In this document: positions 35,685 to 46,952 of the stretch, one piece after another | Numbering within the stretch: position 1 is the stretch's first letter | How the letters are laid out: every line of letters begins with the position of its first letter | NCBI RefSeq assembly: GCF_000001735.4 | Contig: NC_003074.8 | Coordinates: 9,920,101 to 9,984,100, forward strand | Reading direction: 5' to 3' | From: Arabidopsis thaliana | Taxonomy: Eukaryota; Streptophyta; Magnoliopsida; Brassicales; Brassicaceae | DNA length: 64,000 nucleotides | Made by a program: the position numbers and the translations under genes | The notes under the pieces: model-generated | The model's database searches: none | What the model was told of the DNA's origin: nothing | Seen by the model: the letters and a program-made list of their open reading frames with translations, nothing else

Positions 35685-37709
35685 CTTCTCCGATTTCTAT
35701 AGAGACTACAGATTTTTATCGAAGTACAAAAATTTCGATTTCTTCGATTCGATCTCTCAGGGAACAAAAGAAAAAACCTGTCTTTGAATCGAAGCGAAGA
35801 ATCACTCTTCTCTACTTGTTTGGTCGCGATCGAGAAAACATATTTGCTCTTCGACAAACAAAAAGCAGCTGTTTCCTCGTTTCTTTATAAGAATGCGCGT
35901 CGTTTACTCTACGTGAAAACGTCACGTAGTGCAAACGGTCAATACATAGAAAAAATTATTAAATACGTTACCCCTTTTCTCGAATTATTGAGATGGAGTT
36001 AACTTGGTTGTGGGTATTGATGGGCTATCTCAGGCCCATATTAGGTCAAACAGATAATTCTGTTTACTTGTATAACAATCTTCTAGATGATCTAAACTAA
36101 GAATTAGTAAATGATCATCATGCAATCCCTTGATCAGAGATTTCAATCACTATTAGGGTTATGTTACGAGAAAGATGTTACTAGGGTTTTGGTACGAAGT
36201 TGGGATATCAATCTTCTTCTAGGTTTTTTTGTTGTCTCTATGTTGTCTCAATACTAAAATTTATTCTACATAACATGTTGTAAATTAAGTTCCTGTCACA
36301 ACATGTTATGTATCAGTCACCAATATAGTAAAAATAAGATAAGACTTTTACAGTTTCACACACACAAGTCCAATGACTTGTTCGATGTAAAATCAGCTTT
36401 CATGTTTTCACTTTTATATAGGTTAATTAGGACACACACTGTCTCTCATGCTTACTGGAACATTGCTAAGCTGCTTTATTTAGTTCTGGTAAGAACAAAA
36501 CTGCATGTCTTAGACCTCAAAGTAACCACGCGTTTCATCTTCACTTCTGTATATTGAAATGGAAGAATTCGTAGACAAGTCAAGCTCCTTGCCCAATGTG
36601 TCGAAGAGAATGGAAATTAAAAGAGTAAGCAACTTAAGTCACGCTCTCATCATGAGGGAGGCTTTGGAATGGATCTATTGGAGTTGTATTTGGACCATAG
36701 TGTTGAGTTAGATCATTGCTCAAAAGGGAAAGAGAGAGCTTTGTGAATGTTTTTGAATTTTCTTCACTTGTTTTGATTGGTTGGACAAATCATAGAGATC
36801 AAGCAACTTTTTGACTCGTTAACCTCTCTCTCTCTCTCTCTCTTAGTCTCTTTCCTTAGTTCCGTCAAATTCAAGTCAAAATGAGTAAAATGATATAAAC
36901 TTTTTGACTCGTTGAACAATTTATACTTATCTTTGAAAAAGCTTGCAAGGCAAAGAGTAAATGCAATACCAGCTTATTTGGTTCCCAACTGCGAAGGGTT
37001 TGTACCTAGTTCAAAACCTTCCCACAGTTAACGGCACACTCAGGGCAATAACATGAATGTAAGTAAGAGTTAAAGAATACAACGTTACCATCATTGTGAA
37101 ATCCATTGCAGCTCAAAGCCACTGAATCAGAACATGCAGCGAAGTGTTTTACACTCGACTCTAAACGAAAGTCTTTAACTCATTCAGAGAGATCGAACGA
37201 AAGAGAACAATCTTTGGAGATGCAATAGAAGAATACTGAGCAAAAGAGAGCTATAAATCTTCATTCTACAAATATGTGATGGAAGACAAGTATACATTAC
37301 CATTGTTGTACTATCTGAAAAAAGCCGGTTTCTTGATATTCAAAAGCAACAAAACTCAGAACAAGTAAAAACAAGCCTCTCTGCAACTTAAAGACTCCAA
37401 ACAAAAAAATCTCTGGCTGTGTGTATTCAACAAACTCCACCTGCAAGTTCAAACAACAACTGCCAAAAAATTGTCACAAACACTCGGAAAAAAAGGTTTG
37501 AAGATTCCACTCTCTTGTATCATCATCCTCAAATTGAACTCACCTTGTGTTTTTGCAGAGGTTTCAATAAGTATAGATTATCACTCTCACTCAGTATATA
37601 ACCTTTTCTTTTTCTTCTCCATGGTGGTACAAATTACAACAATATTATCACAAAACAAAAGCCAAAAGCTTTTTCAAATCCAGAAGATACAAAAAAAAAC
37701 CCAATCCTT
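35685..37709. other. ARP2 promoter and spacer to TCP20 3' end
   Basis: Site II motifs TGGGCT (36021) and GGCCCA (36033) lie about 340 bases upstream of the ARP2 start. A (CT)n microsatellite is at 36824-36842. The + strand ORFs in this interval (36303-36557 and two over 37419-37713) have no recognisable features, and the last ones overlap the probable TCP20 3' UTR. Confidence 0.5.
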
Positions 37710-38654
37710 TTAACGACCTGAGCCTTGAGAATCATCTTTCTCACCACTCTCTTGCTGATGTTCTTCATGGTTATGATGCATATGGTGAAGAACCCTACCT
37801 TGAGCTTGAGCCTGAGCCTGACCCATCTGTTGATAAATCTGAGTAAAAGACTGAGGATTCAAAACACCAACATTCCCTTCTTGAGACAAGCCTAACTCAA
37901 GTCCAGGCATCTGATTATGATTCCCACCCAAAATAGATGCAAAACTCATATGACCAACACCAGGAAAATCAAAACCAGGAAACCCAATTCTATAACCAGC
38001 TCCTTCACTCATTAAACCAGTGGTTGGCACACCAGAACCAAACCCAGCTACATTTGGCCATAACCCAGTTGGTAAACTTGACCTAGAAACTCCTTCACCG
38101 CCACCAATCCCCCAATTTAATGGTCTACCACTACTACTAGACCCACCATCTAAGTCATGACTGATCATTAAACCAGCAGTAAGAGACCCACCTTGATGAT
38201 GGTTAGAGGTTGCAGCTGAAGAAGCTAAAGCAGAGGCCGGTATAGTTCCTGAACCAGTAGCTGCAATAATCGATGGCTCAGCTTGTTGAAGCAGCCACTG
38301 GATAGTTTCACCATCAGATTTATGACCCAATTCTCTAGTCAATTGAAAAATCCTAGCAGCACAAAGAGCAGGCATCCGAATTCGTCGACCTCTACCTTCG
38401 ACTTTAGTGTGTCTGTCTTTGTTAGAGCTTCTCTTAGGACCAAGCTGGTTCTGATTCTGACTCTTCTTGTTTGGTTCTTTGTCGGAAGCAGAGACCACGA
38501 TCTGGAAATCTTTAATCTCAGTTGTTGGTTTGCGATTCTCGTCGGAAACAACAGCAGAAGCAGCATCATCATCTACCAAACCCTGATTTCGCGGTGGTGG
38601 TGGTGGGTTCAAGAAATTTGGTACTTGGTGACGATTTAGGTTCTTGGGATCCAT
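37710..38654 (-). CDS. TCP20: Class I TCP transcription factor TCP20
   Basis: Single exon of 314 residues. The TCP domain (about 76-133) has the basic part [20 protein letters not shown] and the helix-loop-helix [30 protein letters not shown]. The short basic region places it in class I (PCF). Low-complexity flanks include PPPPPR near the N-terminus and a QAQAQAQ plus HHMHHNH tail. TCP20 binds GCCCR/site II elements and links cell division with growth and nitrate signalling. The ATG at 38654 is preferred: the frame is open 23 codons further, but only from a TTG. Confidence 0.96.
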   Translation of the reverse strand: MDPKNLNRHQVPNFLNPPPPPRNQGLVDDDAASAVVSDENRKPTTEIKDFQIVVSASDKEPNKKSQNQNQLGPKRSSNKDRHTKVEGRGRRIRMPALCAARIFQLTRELGHKSDGETIQWLLQQAEPSIIAATGSGTIPASALASSAATSNHHQGGSLTAGLMISHDLDGGSSSSGRPLNWGIGGGEGVSRSSLPTGLWPNVAGFGSGVPTTGLMSEGAGYRIGFPGFDFPGVGHMSFASILGGNHNQMPGLELGLSQEGNVGVLNPQSFTQIYQQMGQAQAQAQGRVLHHMHHNHEEHQQESGEKDDSQGSGR

Positions 38655-39194
38655 CGAAGCTTGCTTGTGTGGGGACTTCAGGGTCCAGAGACTTAATTTA
38701 ATCAAAAATTCTCTTGGATTCAATTAAGGGTTTCAGAATTGTGACGACTTTGTAAAACAAAAGGTATCGAGTTTTTTTTTTTTTCTTTGGGAATTTACGA
38801 ATTTAATGTTTAAAAAAAAACCCAGTAAGATCCCGATGTAGAATTTGAGGAGAATAAAGAAAAAATGTTTCTTTTGATCTCGAAATTGGTCAAAAAAGAA
38901 ATGAGAAAACACTTTAAAAGTATGAGACTTTAGTTTTGTCTTTTTCTTTTTTATTCTTGTTTACTTTTTGGTTTGGTACTTTAAATAACAGAGAGAGATA
39001 GCGAGTGAGTGAGTCTCATAGGTTTCTCACCAAACAATGCAATTTTTAAGACCATAAACAGCAAAGTAACAAAACGACACATAAAAGAAAAAGTAGTGTG
39101 ACCGTTTCACTTTCACATTTAATCCAAAGGTAATTGAGAGTCTAACAACTGCCACTTCATTTCCCACTAGATACACAGTGACGGATCTAAAATC
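38655..39194. other. TCP20 promoter
   Basis: Poly-T and poly-A tracts (38769-38784, 38811-38820) and a GAGAGAGATAGCGAGTGAGTGAGT stretch near 38991. No coding sequence seen. Confidence 0.5.
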
Positions 39195-39410
39195 TATTTT
39201 TACATGGGGCATAATTATATGTGGAAATCAGGTTTCAAGTTAGATTTACCTGAATTTTATGGTACTTTACAAACAGAAGAGTTCCTAGATTGGATTAGCA
39301 CGACGGAAGAGTTGTTAACATTCAAAAATGTCCCTCATGAGATGAGAGTTCCTCTTGCTGCAACACATTTTAAAGATCGTGCTTTAGCCTGATGGTAACA
39401 ATCCAATAAC
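39195..39410 (+). mobile_element. Fragment of a Ty3/gypsy-type gag gene
   Basis: The open stretch encodes LDLPEFYGTLQTEEFLDWI, then TTEELLTFKNVPHE and LAATHFKDRALA. This is the retrotransposon Gag core found in plant Ty3/gypsy elements, which usually continues WWQQ. Here it continues TGA-TGG-TAA-CAA, so one Trp and one Gln codon have become stops. No LTR, protease or reverse transcriptase is nearby. A dead piece of about 200 bases. Confidence 0.75.
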
Positions 39411-41522
39411 AGTTGATATATTCAAAAAAATCTCAATAATTACTTTTTAAAGTTTGTAAATTATTATTATTAAATAATTACAATGTGTAGAAAATTAATC
39501 CCTTTAGAACATAATTTTTTTTCAGAAAATCAATATTTTAGAAAAAGAGTAAGTACTATTGAATACATTGTTGCTTCGTATATATCTCTCATTCTGTCCT
39601 AAACGAAAAAAAAAAAAAAAACTACAACAGTAGTCAAAGTCAACGTCTTCCCTAAGAAGGAAGTACTTTTAGCTAGTCCATCAAGTGGACCAATGACATG
39701 TTGACAATTAGCCGGTCCACACAGGGTTTGGTTCGCTTGTAGGGCAAGATCTAAAGGTATTGAATGAGTTTGAGAGTTTCATCATTTATGGACCGACAAC
39801 ATTATACCATCTCTCTTTTTTTTTTACTCATTTCATCATAACTACTCATAAGTCTTAGACTTCAATTAATCTTAATGAGTTAACTACTCTCTAGCTTTAC
39901 TTAAAGGCATTAGTCTTATATTAATGACGCCCATAATCACGTTTAAATATCATACACTAACACATGTCCAGTCGTCGTCGATTGATTTCCTGCTTTAGTA
40001 ATTGTGTGTCAACATTTACAGTTCATTTGTTCAAAAGAAATAAAAAAAAGTTTATAGAATTATAATAGTTAAAACATTCAGTTTTTGCAACTTTGCAAAA
40101 ATAAAAGAATAAAAAACAAAGTAACAATATTGAAGACATCACATAAGTGTGATCATCTAATTCAAAGTTGCATTATACGTTTCAAAAATGATTTACTTGT
40201 CATCGTGAAGAGATTGTGTTGCGGATCTCACAATCAATGAACTTGAAAGTGGTGAGGTGAGGTAGAGTCGTAGAGACATTTAGTTTTGAAGGATATTGTT
40301 CATTCGCGATCTAAATGTGATAAAGTGTAGCTTGAGCTACCAACTTCCTTAATAGAGACGTCGTTAAAAAAGTTAGTTTGCTTCCAAAACTCAAAACTGT
40401 CCTTCCATTTGCTTTCATCTCTTGGTTGGCAATCAAGGATAGACTCTCAATGGAAACTAGAACGCGTCAATAGGGTTGTGTTCAGTCAAGCAGAAAAGCT
40501 GCGTGACCACCTATTTTTTGCTTGCCCATATTTGTTTATGGTTTGGTTAAATATTGTGGACGATCTTCTGCAAACATTTTGTAAAACTTGAATACAATCA
40601 ATGCATTTAATTTTCAATTTCAAAATCACAGTATTCTATTTGTTTAATTATATAGAAATGATGTTTTCATCTAACAAAATGAATAAAATGGACACACATT
40701 GTTACAAGATAATCTGTATCCATTTAATTCAACCTGTCCATATCCTTCATTTATGTTTACCCTCACCATTATTTTCATTTAAAATTGTTTTTTTCTCAAT
40801 GATTTTTAAGAGTTTGTGCCACGATTATCTCCACCAATCGTGCCCCAATTATGGTAAATTGTGATTGGAGTGTCATCATTACAAATTTACAGTTGCTTAG
40901 CAGTTTTTAAGATTAATAATTCCACTACGCCAACCTTTCAATGTATTTAACACATTGAGATAACCTTATTTAACTTCTTTAATGAAATTGTTCTTCATAT
41001 CTTCTTATTTTAGTCTAACAACTATATAAAACCAGAATTTCACATATATCAACTTTACCATACATTTGATGATCACATCATTGGACTTAACTTATTTTAC
41101 GAGAGTGGCATGCATCATAGTATATATTAAATTTAAAACATTTACTTGCATGATAAGTTGTAGTAGTTTTAAACTTGGTAATTTTAAACTATCAATATGA
41201 GGCTAATTGGAATCGTTTCAGTACATTATTTCATCTGCATTCACTCCTTATGATGATTGAACAAGGCAAATGTTCGTAAAACTCTTTGAGCTTGTGAATG
41301 AAAGCATTCAAGGAGACAACATCCCGGGGACATACAACAACATTGACTAAAACATTTGAAGAGATTTGCAACAACATTTTGTTCTTGCGAGCTGAGATAC
41401 TAAACATATCTACACAACATATGAAGACAACTGTTTCGATTCTGACGGCCACAAGACTCTCGGATAAGTTTCCTTTTGTATGACTCACAGTTGCGGTTGC
41501 GATTATGACCACAGTGGCATCT
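39411..41522. other. Spacer between the gag remnant and YSL6
   Basis: AT-rich. Includes an A18-type run near 39607-39621, the LINE remnant at 40375-40590, and otherwise no supported gene. ORFs at 40601-40864 and 41231-41545 lack family features; the latter overlaps the YSL6 stop region. Confidence 0.5.
40375..40590 (+). mobile_element. LINE reverse-transcriptase zinc-binding (zf-RVT) fragment
   Basis: Read in shifting frames, the DNA gives LPFAFISWLAIKDRLS and, after a frame change, EKLRDHLFFACPYLFMVWL. These are the two ends of the zinc-binding region at the C-terminus of plant non-LTR retrotransposon polyproteins (usual forms: FITWLAI.DRLS and RDHLFF.CP). The middle, including a CVQS piece, is frameshifted. 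A decayed LINE tail. Confidence 0.65.
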
Positions 41523-44361
41523 CTATCTTGCTGAGGACGGTCCAAAGTACATACAAATGGGAGGGTTGATCCTTAAGATTGAAAGGATTGCGGATGGTAT
41601 AGTCCAGATCCCATCACCACAGATCAGTCCTGATGCTACTGCACCTGCAAAGTCCTCTGCATCTTTCCTGTTGATCCGTTCCCATACGAACAATATCACA
41701 GTCCCAACAAACATGTCAATGGCGAAGTAAGCTCCAATGTAGAATGGGACAGCCATTGCCATTGGGATCGGGATGAACTGAGAGATCTTAGGCGGTGTAA
41801 TATCTCTTAAGAGATTCACAATCAAAGCTGCTATGAAAAACCCGTAACAAAGAGCCAAACAGTGCTTAGGCAATTCAGCAAAGCCCTCAATTCCGAGAAT
41901 CGCCATTTCACGGAAAATCACTGCGTAAGGTGCTTTGTACGGACCATTGGGATCTCCAATGTCAAAGGCAGTCCAGAACAGCCAGAATGTGAGTGGAGCG
42001 ATTACACAGCCCATTGCGGTTCCCACGAGCTGGCTTACAAACATGGACTTTGCAGATGATAAAGTGAGGTAACCTGTTTTGAAGTCTTGCATGAGATCAG
42101 CTGCGGTGGAGACGATTGACATCATAACACCACAGGCAGCTAAACCCGCAATGACACCACCATCACTTCCTACAACGGAAGCGATTATGAAAAGACCGAT
42201 CTTTCCATAGGTTGATGCTAGGCTCCAGTCTGTGAGCCCCGTTCCATAAGAGTTGCAGAAGGCGAGAGCGGGTGCAATGAAATAAGAACACAGGACAAAG
42301 TACCATTTCAGTGGTGGAAATATTATTGGGATTGTGGCAGTTGAGATAGCTGCAAGACCCACATAACCAGCAATCGCAAATTCAAGGGGTATACGGTCCT
42401 TCAGAAACACTTCATCTCTTTTCTTCTTCACCAGCAGTATCTCAGAAGCTTCACTGTCATCTGAATTACGGCATTGGAAAACATACAGTTAACAGTCTGT
42501 GGAAAGTGCCCATGAGAGGATCCAAGTTATTGGTTAATACAAAAGCATGTAAGAGATGAGTCAGGATCTAATATTCTCTCACCTACACCGTCGGTAACAA
42601 TGGGTAGATTGAGTCGTCTAGACCTGCTGCTGCATAATTCCTTCACAGTGACAGCGATGATCTTGACAAGATTGTAAAGACCATCACCAAGGATAATGGC
42701 AATGGCGATAAAGACCTTAAGAAGTCAGGCATAACATAAAAGCATCAGTACTTGGAATCATTTGTTTTTCTCCCTTTTGACATGAATATGTGGTGTTATG
42801 AAAAGGTTTCTTATTAAGCTGCTTACTGTACCTTATACCCGTAGAGACCTTTGAAATCGTTGGACCCAAGGTCAGCAGGATACCAATCCCCAGCATGCTG
42901 TGATACAAATGGCCATAGAATCCCCCAAGAAATGATCGCACCGAGAAGAACCGAGCAGTTCACTATATGGGGGCATATAAGGCCGCATCCAATATAAGTA
43001 GGACTGAAGTCAAAGTAAAACCTGTGTGGCAAAAAATCCGGACTAGTTAAAAATTGCACACACCAAAATACCTTCAAAAAGTAGCAGAAAAACACATTTT
43101 GCAGCTAAATCCAACATCACTTCTCACAAATGATTACTGATATAATAATCTTGGGACATTAAAGCTGAACAAAACTTGTTAAGAGATAGTATGAACTTAC
43201 GTGTTCTTGAATAACGTCAAACCAAGGGTGGGGAAGTTATCAAATCCACATGCATCTCCAATACCACTGAAGAACCATTTGAAACAACTCCAAATTAAGC
43301 TAAGGCTCAGGTATTTTCCAAGACATTTAACCTGGTTCCTGTAGTGAACAACATTGCAGACACAAGTTCAATAAACTAAAGATAAGGTTTTGCAGAAAGT
43401 AAAATTGAATGACTTGACAAAAAAATTACCCTGCAAGCTCAGCTCCAGTGTTGGTGTGGAAGCTATTAATCAACATTGCTGTGGCGGTTCCACTAGGATA
43501 AGTAAGTTTGTAGTCCAAAACCATCACCTGAGATCAAACTTATGAGTACGGAGAAGAATCAAACAACAGTGAAAGCACAGTATACATTATCCATGCTATC
43601 GAAACGCTACCTTGCGTAACGGAACGAGACTAAAGAGTCCCAAGAAGCTGACTACAAATAAAAACCCAATCATCCACCACAATCCTGGATTTATAACATC
43701 TTCTGCATGGTTTCCAGGATAATCAGCACCAATGAGCTTATATGTCTTCTCATCCATAGCAATCAAATATGAACCAAATCCTCCTGAAGCAAAAATCAAA
43801 GACCAATCCATATCAAATCCTTATACTAGTAATCACAATCAATCAAATCTCACAAACAGCTACAGATTTCAAGTCCTCTAAATCAAATCACAGTTACTAT
43901 TGGACAATCGCCAAAACAACAACTGTTTCCAGAATTCGAAAACTAAGAATCCGATTCCAGCACAATGATACACAGATCTTAAGTAAGAAAGGTTTTATAC
44001 CGCTAAAGGCGAGGCCATAGCAAGCGACAACACAAGTCTGAATAACGGTGTTCTCTTGCTTAGTGAAAGGCTTCACTGTAAACCCTAGCTTCGATAAGAA
44101 ACCAGTCCACGACTTAACGAAGAAGAAACCGAGTAATCCCGCAGCGACGTTCAACGACGGGATGATTCCAACCGTCAGATTTAGTTTATGAGTAATGATA
44201 CAGAACAAAGTCCCGAGCAACGCACTCACGGTTAATCCTCGAATCGTTATCTGCTCTTTCCACTCAGGTACATGCTCCTCCGTCGCCGTCACGGTTTTCT
44301 CAGATTCCGGTGGTAACAATGCCTCTGATATCTCCGCCGATCTAGGGATCTCCGTCCCCAT
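41523..44361 (-). CDS. YSL6: Yellow stripe-like metal-nicotianamine transporter YSL6
   Basis: Seven exons: 44361-44001, 43783-43611, 43527-43430, 43338-43201, 43021-42832, 42715-42583 and 42460-41523, giving 676 residues, the recalled YSL6 length. It is an oligopeptide-transporter (OPT) family protein with many membrane helices. Motifs include EQITIRGL near the N-terminus, [39 protein letters not shown], and [12 protein letters not shown] near the C-terminus. YSLs carry iron, and other metals chelated by nicotianamine. YSL4/YSL6 are reported on internal membranes (chloroplast envelope or tonoplast), where they release or store iron. All borders are GT..AG. Confidence 0.96.
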
Positions 44362-44949
44362 GTTTTAGCTAATTCAATGAATGAGTTTCTTTTCACCGGC
44401 GGATTTCGAATTTTCCCGAGAAAAATGGATCCGTGGATCTAGAGAAAATTGGTTATGGCGGAAGAGAAAATGTTGAGTTTGACGGATTTTGGAGGTTAGT
44501 TATGGAAAAGCTTAAGATTAGACGCAATGTATTTTGAGTAGGTCGAATAAGAAAGTGACACGTGTAATTTTAGTCTGTTACGTTAATCTTGTTACATCAA
44601 AGCGATAAATATTTCTGTTGGATTGATAACCATAAATGTGTTTTTTGTTCTTTTCTTTGTTAGTGTTTCAGACTTCAGAGTATTTATCCTTTTGCTATTT
44701 TTTTCAACTAAAATTTTGTAACGGTCGTTTAATACTATTTTTGTTTGTTGGGCTCATGTTTAGTATTGGGCTGGGCCTTGCTATTAATATACATTGGATG
44801 AAATTGTTGAATTCCTTACAAGTTGTGAATGTTGTTACCTAAAATAATGTTCATGAGGTTTAAATCTAGTAATAAATTATGAATATAGTGGTCCATGATA
44901 TTGTCAAACTTTAATTTTGTTGATATCATTTTTGTGAGATCTCTAAGGC

Positions 44950-45062
44950 AATGTCAATTGTTAATTGCACTTATGTATACTAGAGTCCAAATAATTCGAA
45001 TGATGCTATATTGGTTAATTCTGGTTTAGCTTTAGACTCGGTTTAGTAGTAACTTATAAAAC
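44950..45062 (+). repeat. Direct repeat, left copy (right copy 47644-47752)
   Basis: Both copies share AATGTCAAT, TTATGTATACTAGAGTC, ATAATTC, ATGCTAT(A/T)TTGGTTAATT, TGGTTTAGCTTTAGAC and GGTTTAGT in order over about 110 bases. Both have the same orientation, with 2.6 kb between them. That interval holds a small gene and the Helitron-like end. Confidence 0.75.
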
Positions 45063-45069
45063 TCTCATA

Positions 45070-45073
<4 letters not shown>

Positions 45074-45105
<32 letters not shown>
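45074..45105. repeat. (AT)n microsatellite
   Basis: About 15 AT units just after the left copy of the direct repeat; likely length-variable. Confidence 0.9.
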
Positions 45106-45108
<3 letters not shown>

Positions 45109-45543
45109 TATGATAAAATTTCAAAACTTAGACCTATAGAAAGAGACATTTAATAATAAACAAAATTTATTATGATTGTAAATAAAACTAATTAAATCAT
45201 AAAACATACCATACAATAGATAAATAGATAGCATAATTTTCAGCAACAAATTTTGAATTAGTTGTGACACTTAAGTACAAAAAATGTTTGCGCACATTAA
45301 TATTGCATGATGGCTAAGTTTACTTTAGAGACAACTAATATGCAAAACGCATTTATTAAAAAACAAGACATAACAAAAAATCAGACACTCACTTATAGCA
45401 CTAAGCATTAGTTCTTACTTAGGAGGTAAAAAACTGAATTGCTCTTGTGCAGAACGGGCTCCATTGTTGGCTATCCTCATATTCTCAGTTTCAGTTATCT
45501 CAACAGCGTCGTGTATGGTGGACGCAATTTATGAGACAAACCT

Positions 45544-45795
45544 CTAAACATCCGGTTCGGTTGTCCCTCCTTTGTAAAAAGTGTCGTTGAGACACTTGTC
45601 CCTCGCAGAATTGTAACTCTTGTAATAAATATAAAGTTCTGGGTCATCAATTGGGGTGATTGGATCACACTTGTCGTCGTGCGGATCTAGGTCGCTTCCC
45701 GTAGGATTAACTGGAGCCAGATCCAAGGTGCTTCTCGCAGCTACAACTGGAGGAGGAACTTTCCTACTCGTGCACAGTAACCTACGAAGACTCAT
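45544..45795 (-). CDS. Small basic protein of unknown function
   Basis: Single exon, 83 residues from the ATG at 45795 (an in-frame GTG 9 bases upstream is ignored). It begins MSLRRLLCTSRK, then a Pro/Val/Asp-rich middle, and ends YIYYKSYNSARDKCLNDTFYKGGTTEPDV. The N-terminus is rich in Arg and Ser without acidic residues, as in many organellar presequences, so mitochondrial import is possible. TATATATAG (45878-45886) lies about 85 bases upstream of the start in the right orientation for a TATA box. I do not recognise a family. Confidence 0.6.
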   Translation of the reverse strand: MSLRRLLCTSRKVPPPVVAARSTLDLAPVNPTGSDLDPHDDKCDPITPIDDPELYIYYKSYNSARDKCLNDTFYKGGTTEPDV

Positions 45796-46079
45796 GATTC
45801 TCACGATGTGGTTTCGTTTTCTTTAGATTCTTTTGTGATGAAGATGATACAGAATGATAGAGTTAGGAACCTCTACTATATATAGTGCCACATTTCTTTT
45901 GTAATTTTATAGTATGATTCATTCTATTTTTTTCTTAGTTACATTGTTTAAAACTTATTTACAATTATTTACCTTTAAGAAAAAAATTGTTATTTTTTAA
46001 ATAAACGAAAAAGTAGTATTGATTTGATATATTTACCTTAAAATAAACTGTAAATTCAACTAATATTCATTGTCACTAA

Positions 46080-46952
46080 TCCTATATACTATATAAAAAC
46101 ATGAAATAAATTCTTATATCATATTATTTAATTCTTATACTGTAATAAAATTTAAAATCTCATTAAAATTCTATTGATTTTATGTTTATGCATAAGTTTA
46201 TATGATTTATATAAGTAAATTTAAATAAGTTAATTCATATATGAGTTTGAAATACTTTGTACCTTATTAAATTGAAATTCTTTGATTAATAAATTAAAAC
46301 AAGTCAAATTTTTATATAAGTAAATTATGCATGATTTTAAATTCGTAAATAAATAATAAATTTATAAATATAATTAATAGATTGATGTGACATGTATCAC
46401 TCTCTCCAGTGTTGACGTGTCAGAAGGATGGAGAGAGTTGGACAACTTTTATATATATGATTCGTCCATGATATTGTCAAAACTAGGATATTGGATATCG
46501 ATTTGGTATGATATACATATTATTTTTATAGAAAGTTGTTAACACTTATCTATTATGATGAAATATAGAATTAAAATCCAATCTATTATGATGAAATAGG
46601 TAGCTAAATTGTATTACAAAAATAGAATATGTAAGATTGAAATTTGGTTTAAGAAATATACTAAATTAAATATATAAAAAAGTGTGTGGTTATTATTTAA
46701 AATTCAAATATTATCCGTAAAATGAAGTATGTACAATTAAAGTTCAGTTTATTTTGATAAAATAGATAGTTAAAAGTATATAGTAAATAGAATGTGTAAG
46801 ATTGAAAAACAATTTAAAACAAAACTTACAAAATTAACTATTAAGAAAAGTGTGTGCATTACTATTTACTATTCAAATTTCTAATTTCTAATTTCATTGG
46901 TAAATTTTTCTATTTATATCTATACCCGCCTATTTAGGCGGGACTTATCTAG
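46080..46952 (+). mobile_element. Possible non-autonomous Helitron
   Basis: 46925-46942 is a perfect 8-bp stem hairpin (CCCGCCTA-TT-TAGGCGGG) followed seven bases later by CTAG (46949-46952). That is the classic Helitron 3' end of GC-rich hairpin then CTRR, and stands out in very AT-rich DNA. A candidate 5' end, A|TCCTATATACTATATAAAA at 46080, has the required TC after an A. The base after CTAG is A, where insertion into AT predicts T, and no RepHel gene is present. The 3' end is the stronger part of the call. Confidence 0.4.
46399..46438. repeat. Perfect 10-bp inverted repeat
   Basis: ACTCTCTCCA (46399-46408) pairs with TGGAGAGAGT (46429-46438) around a 20-base loop containing GTTGACGTGTCAG. 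It could be the ends of an inner element or an RNA hairpin; it lies within the possible Helitron. Confidence 0.6.

Larger units (their letters stand above)
44362..45543. other. YSL6 promoter and start of a repeat-rich spacer
   Basis: Site II motifs: TGGGCT (44749), TGGGCT (44767) and overlapping TGGGCC (44772). From 44890 the DNA shares repeats with 46464 and 47645 (listed separately). No gene. Confidence 0.55.

Noticed and set aside
38283-38639. 118-codon + strand ORF over TCP20
   Set aside because: Antisense to the TCP domain; no domain features of its own.
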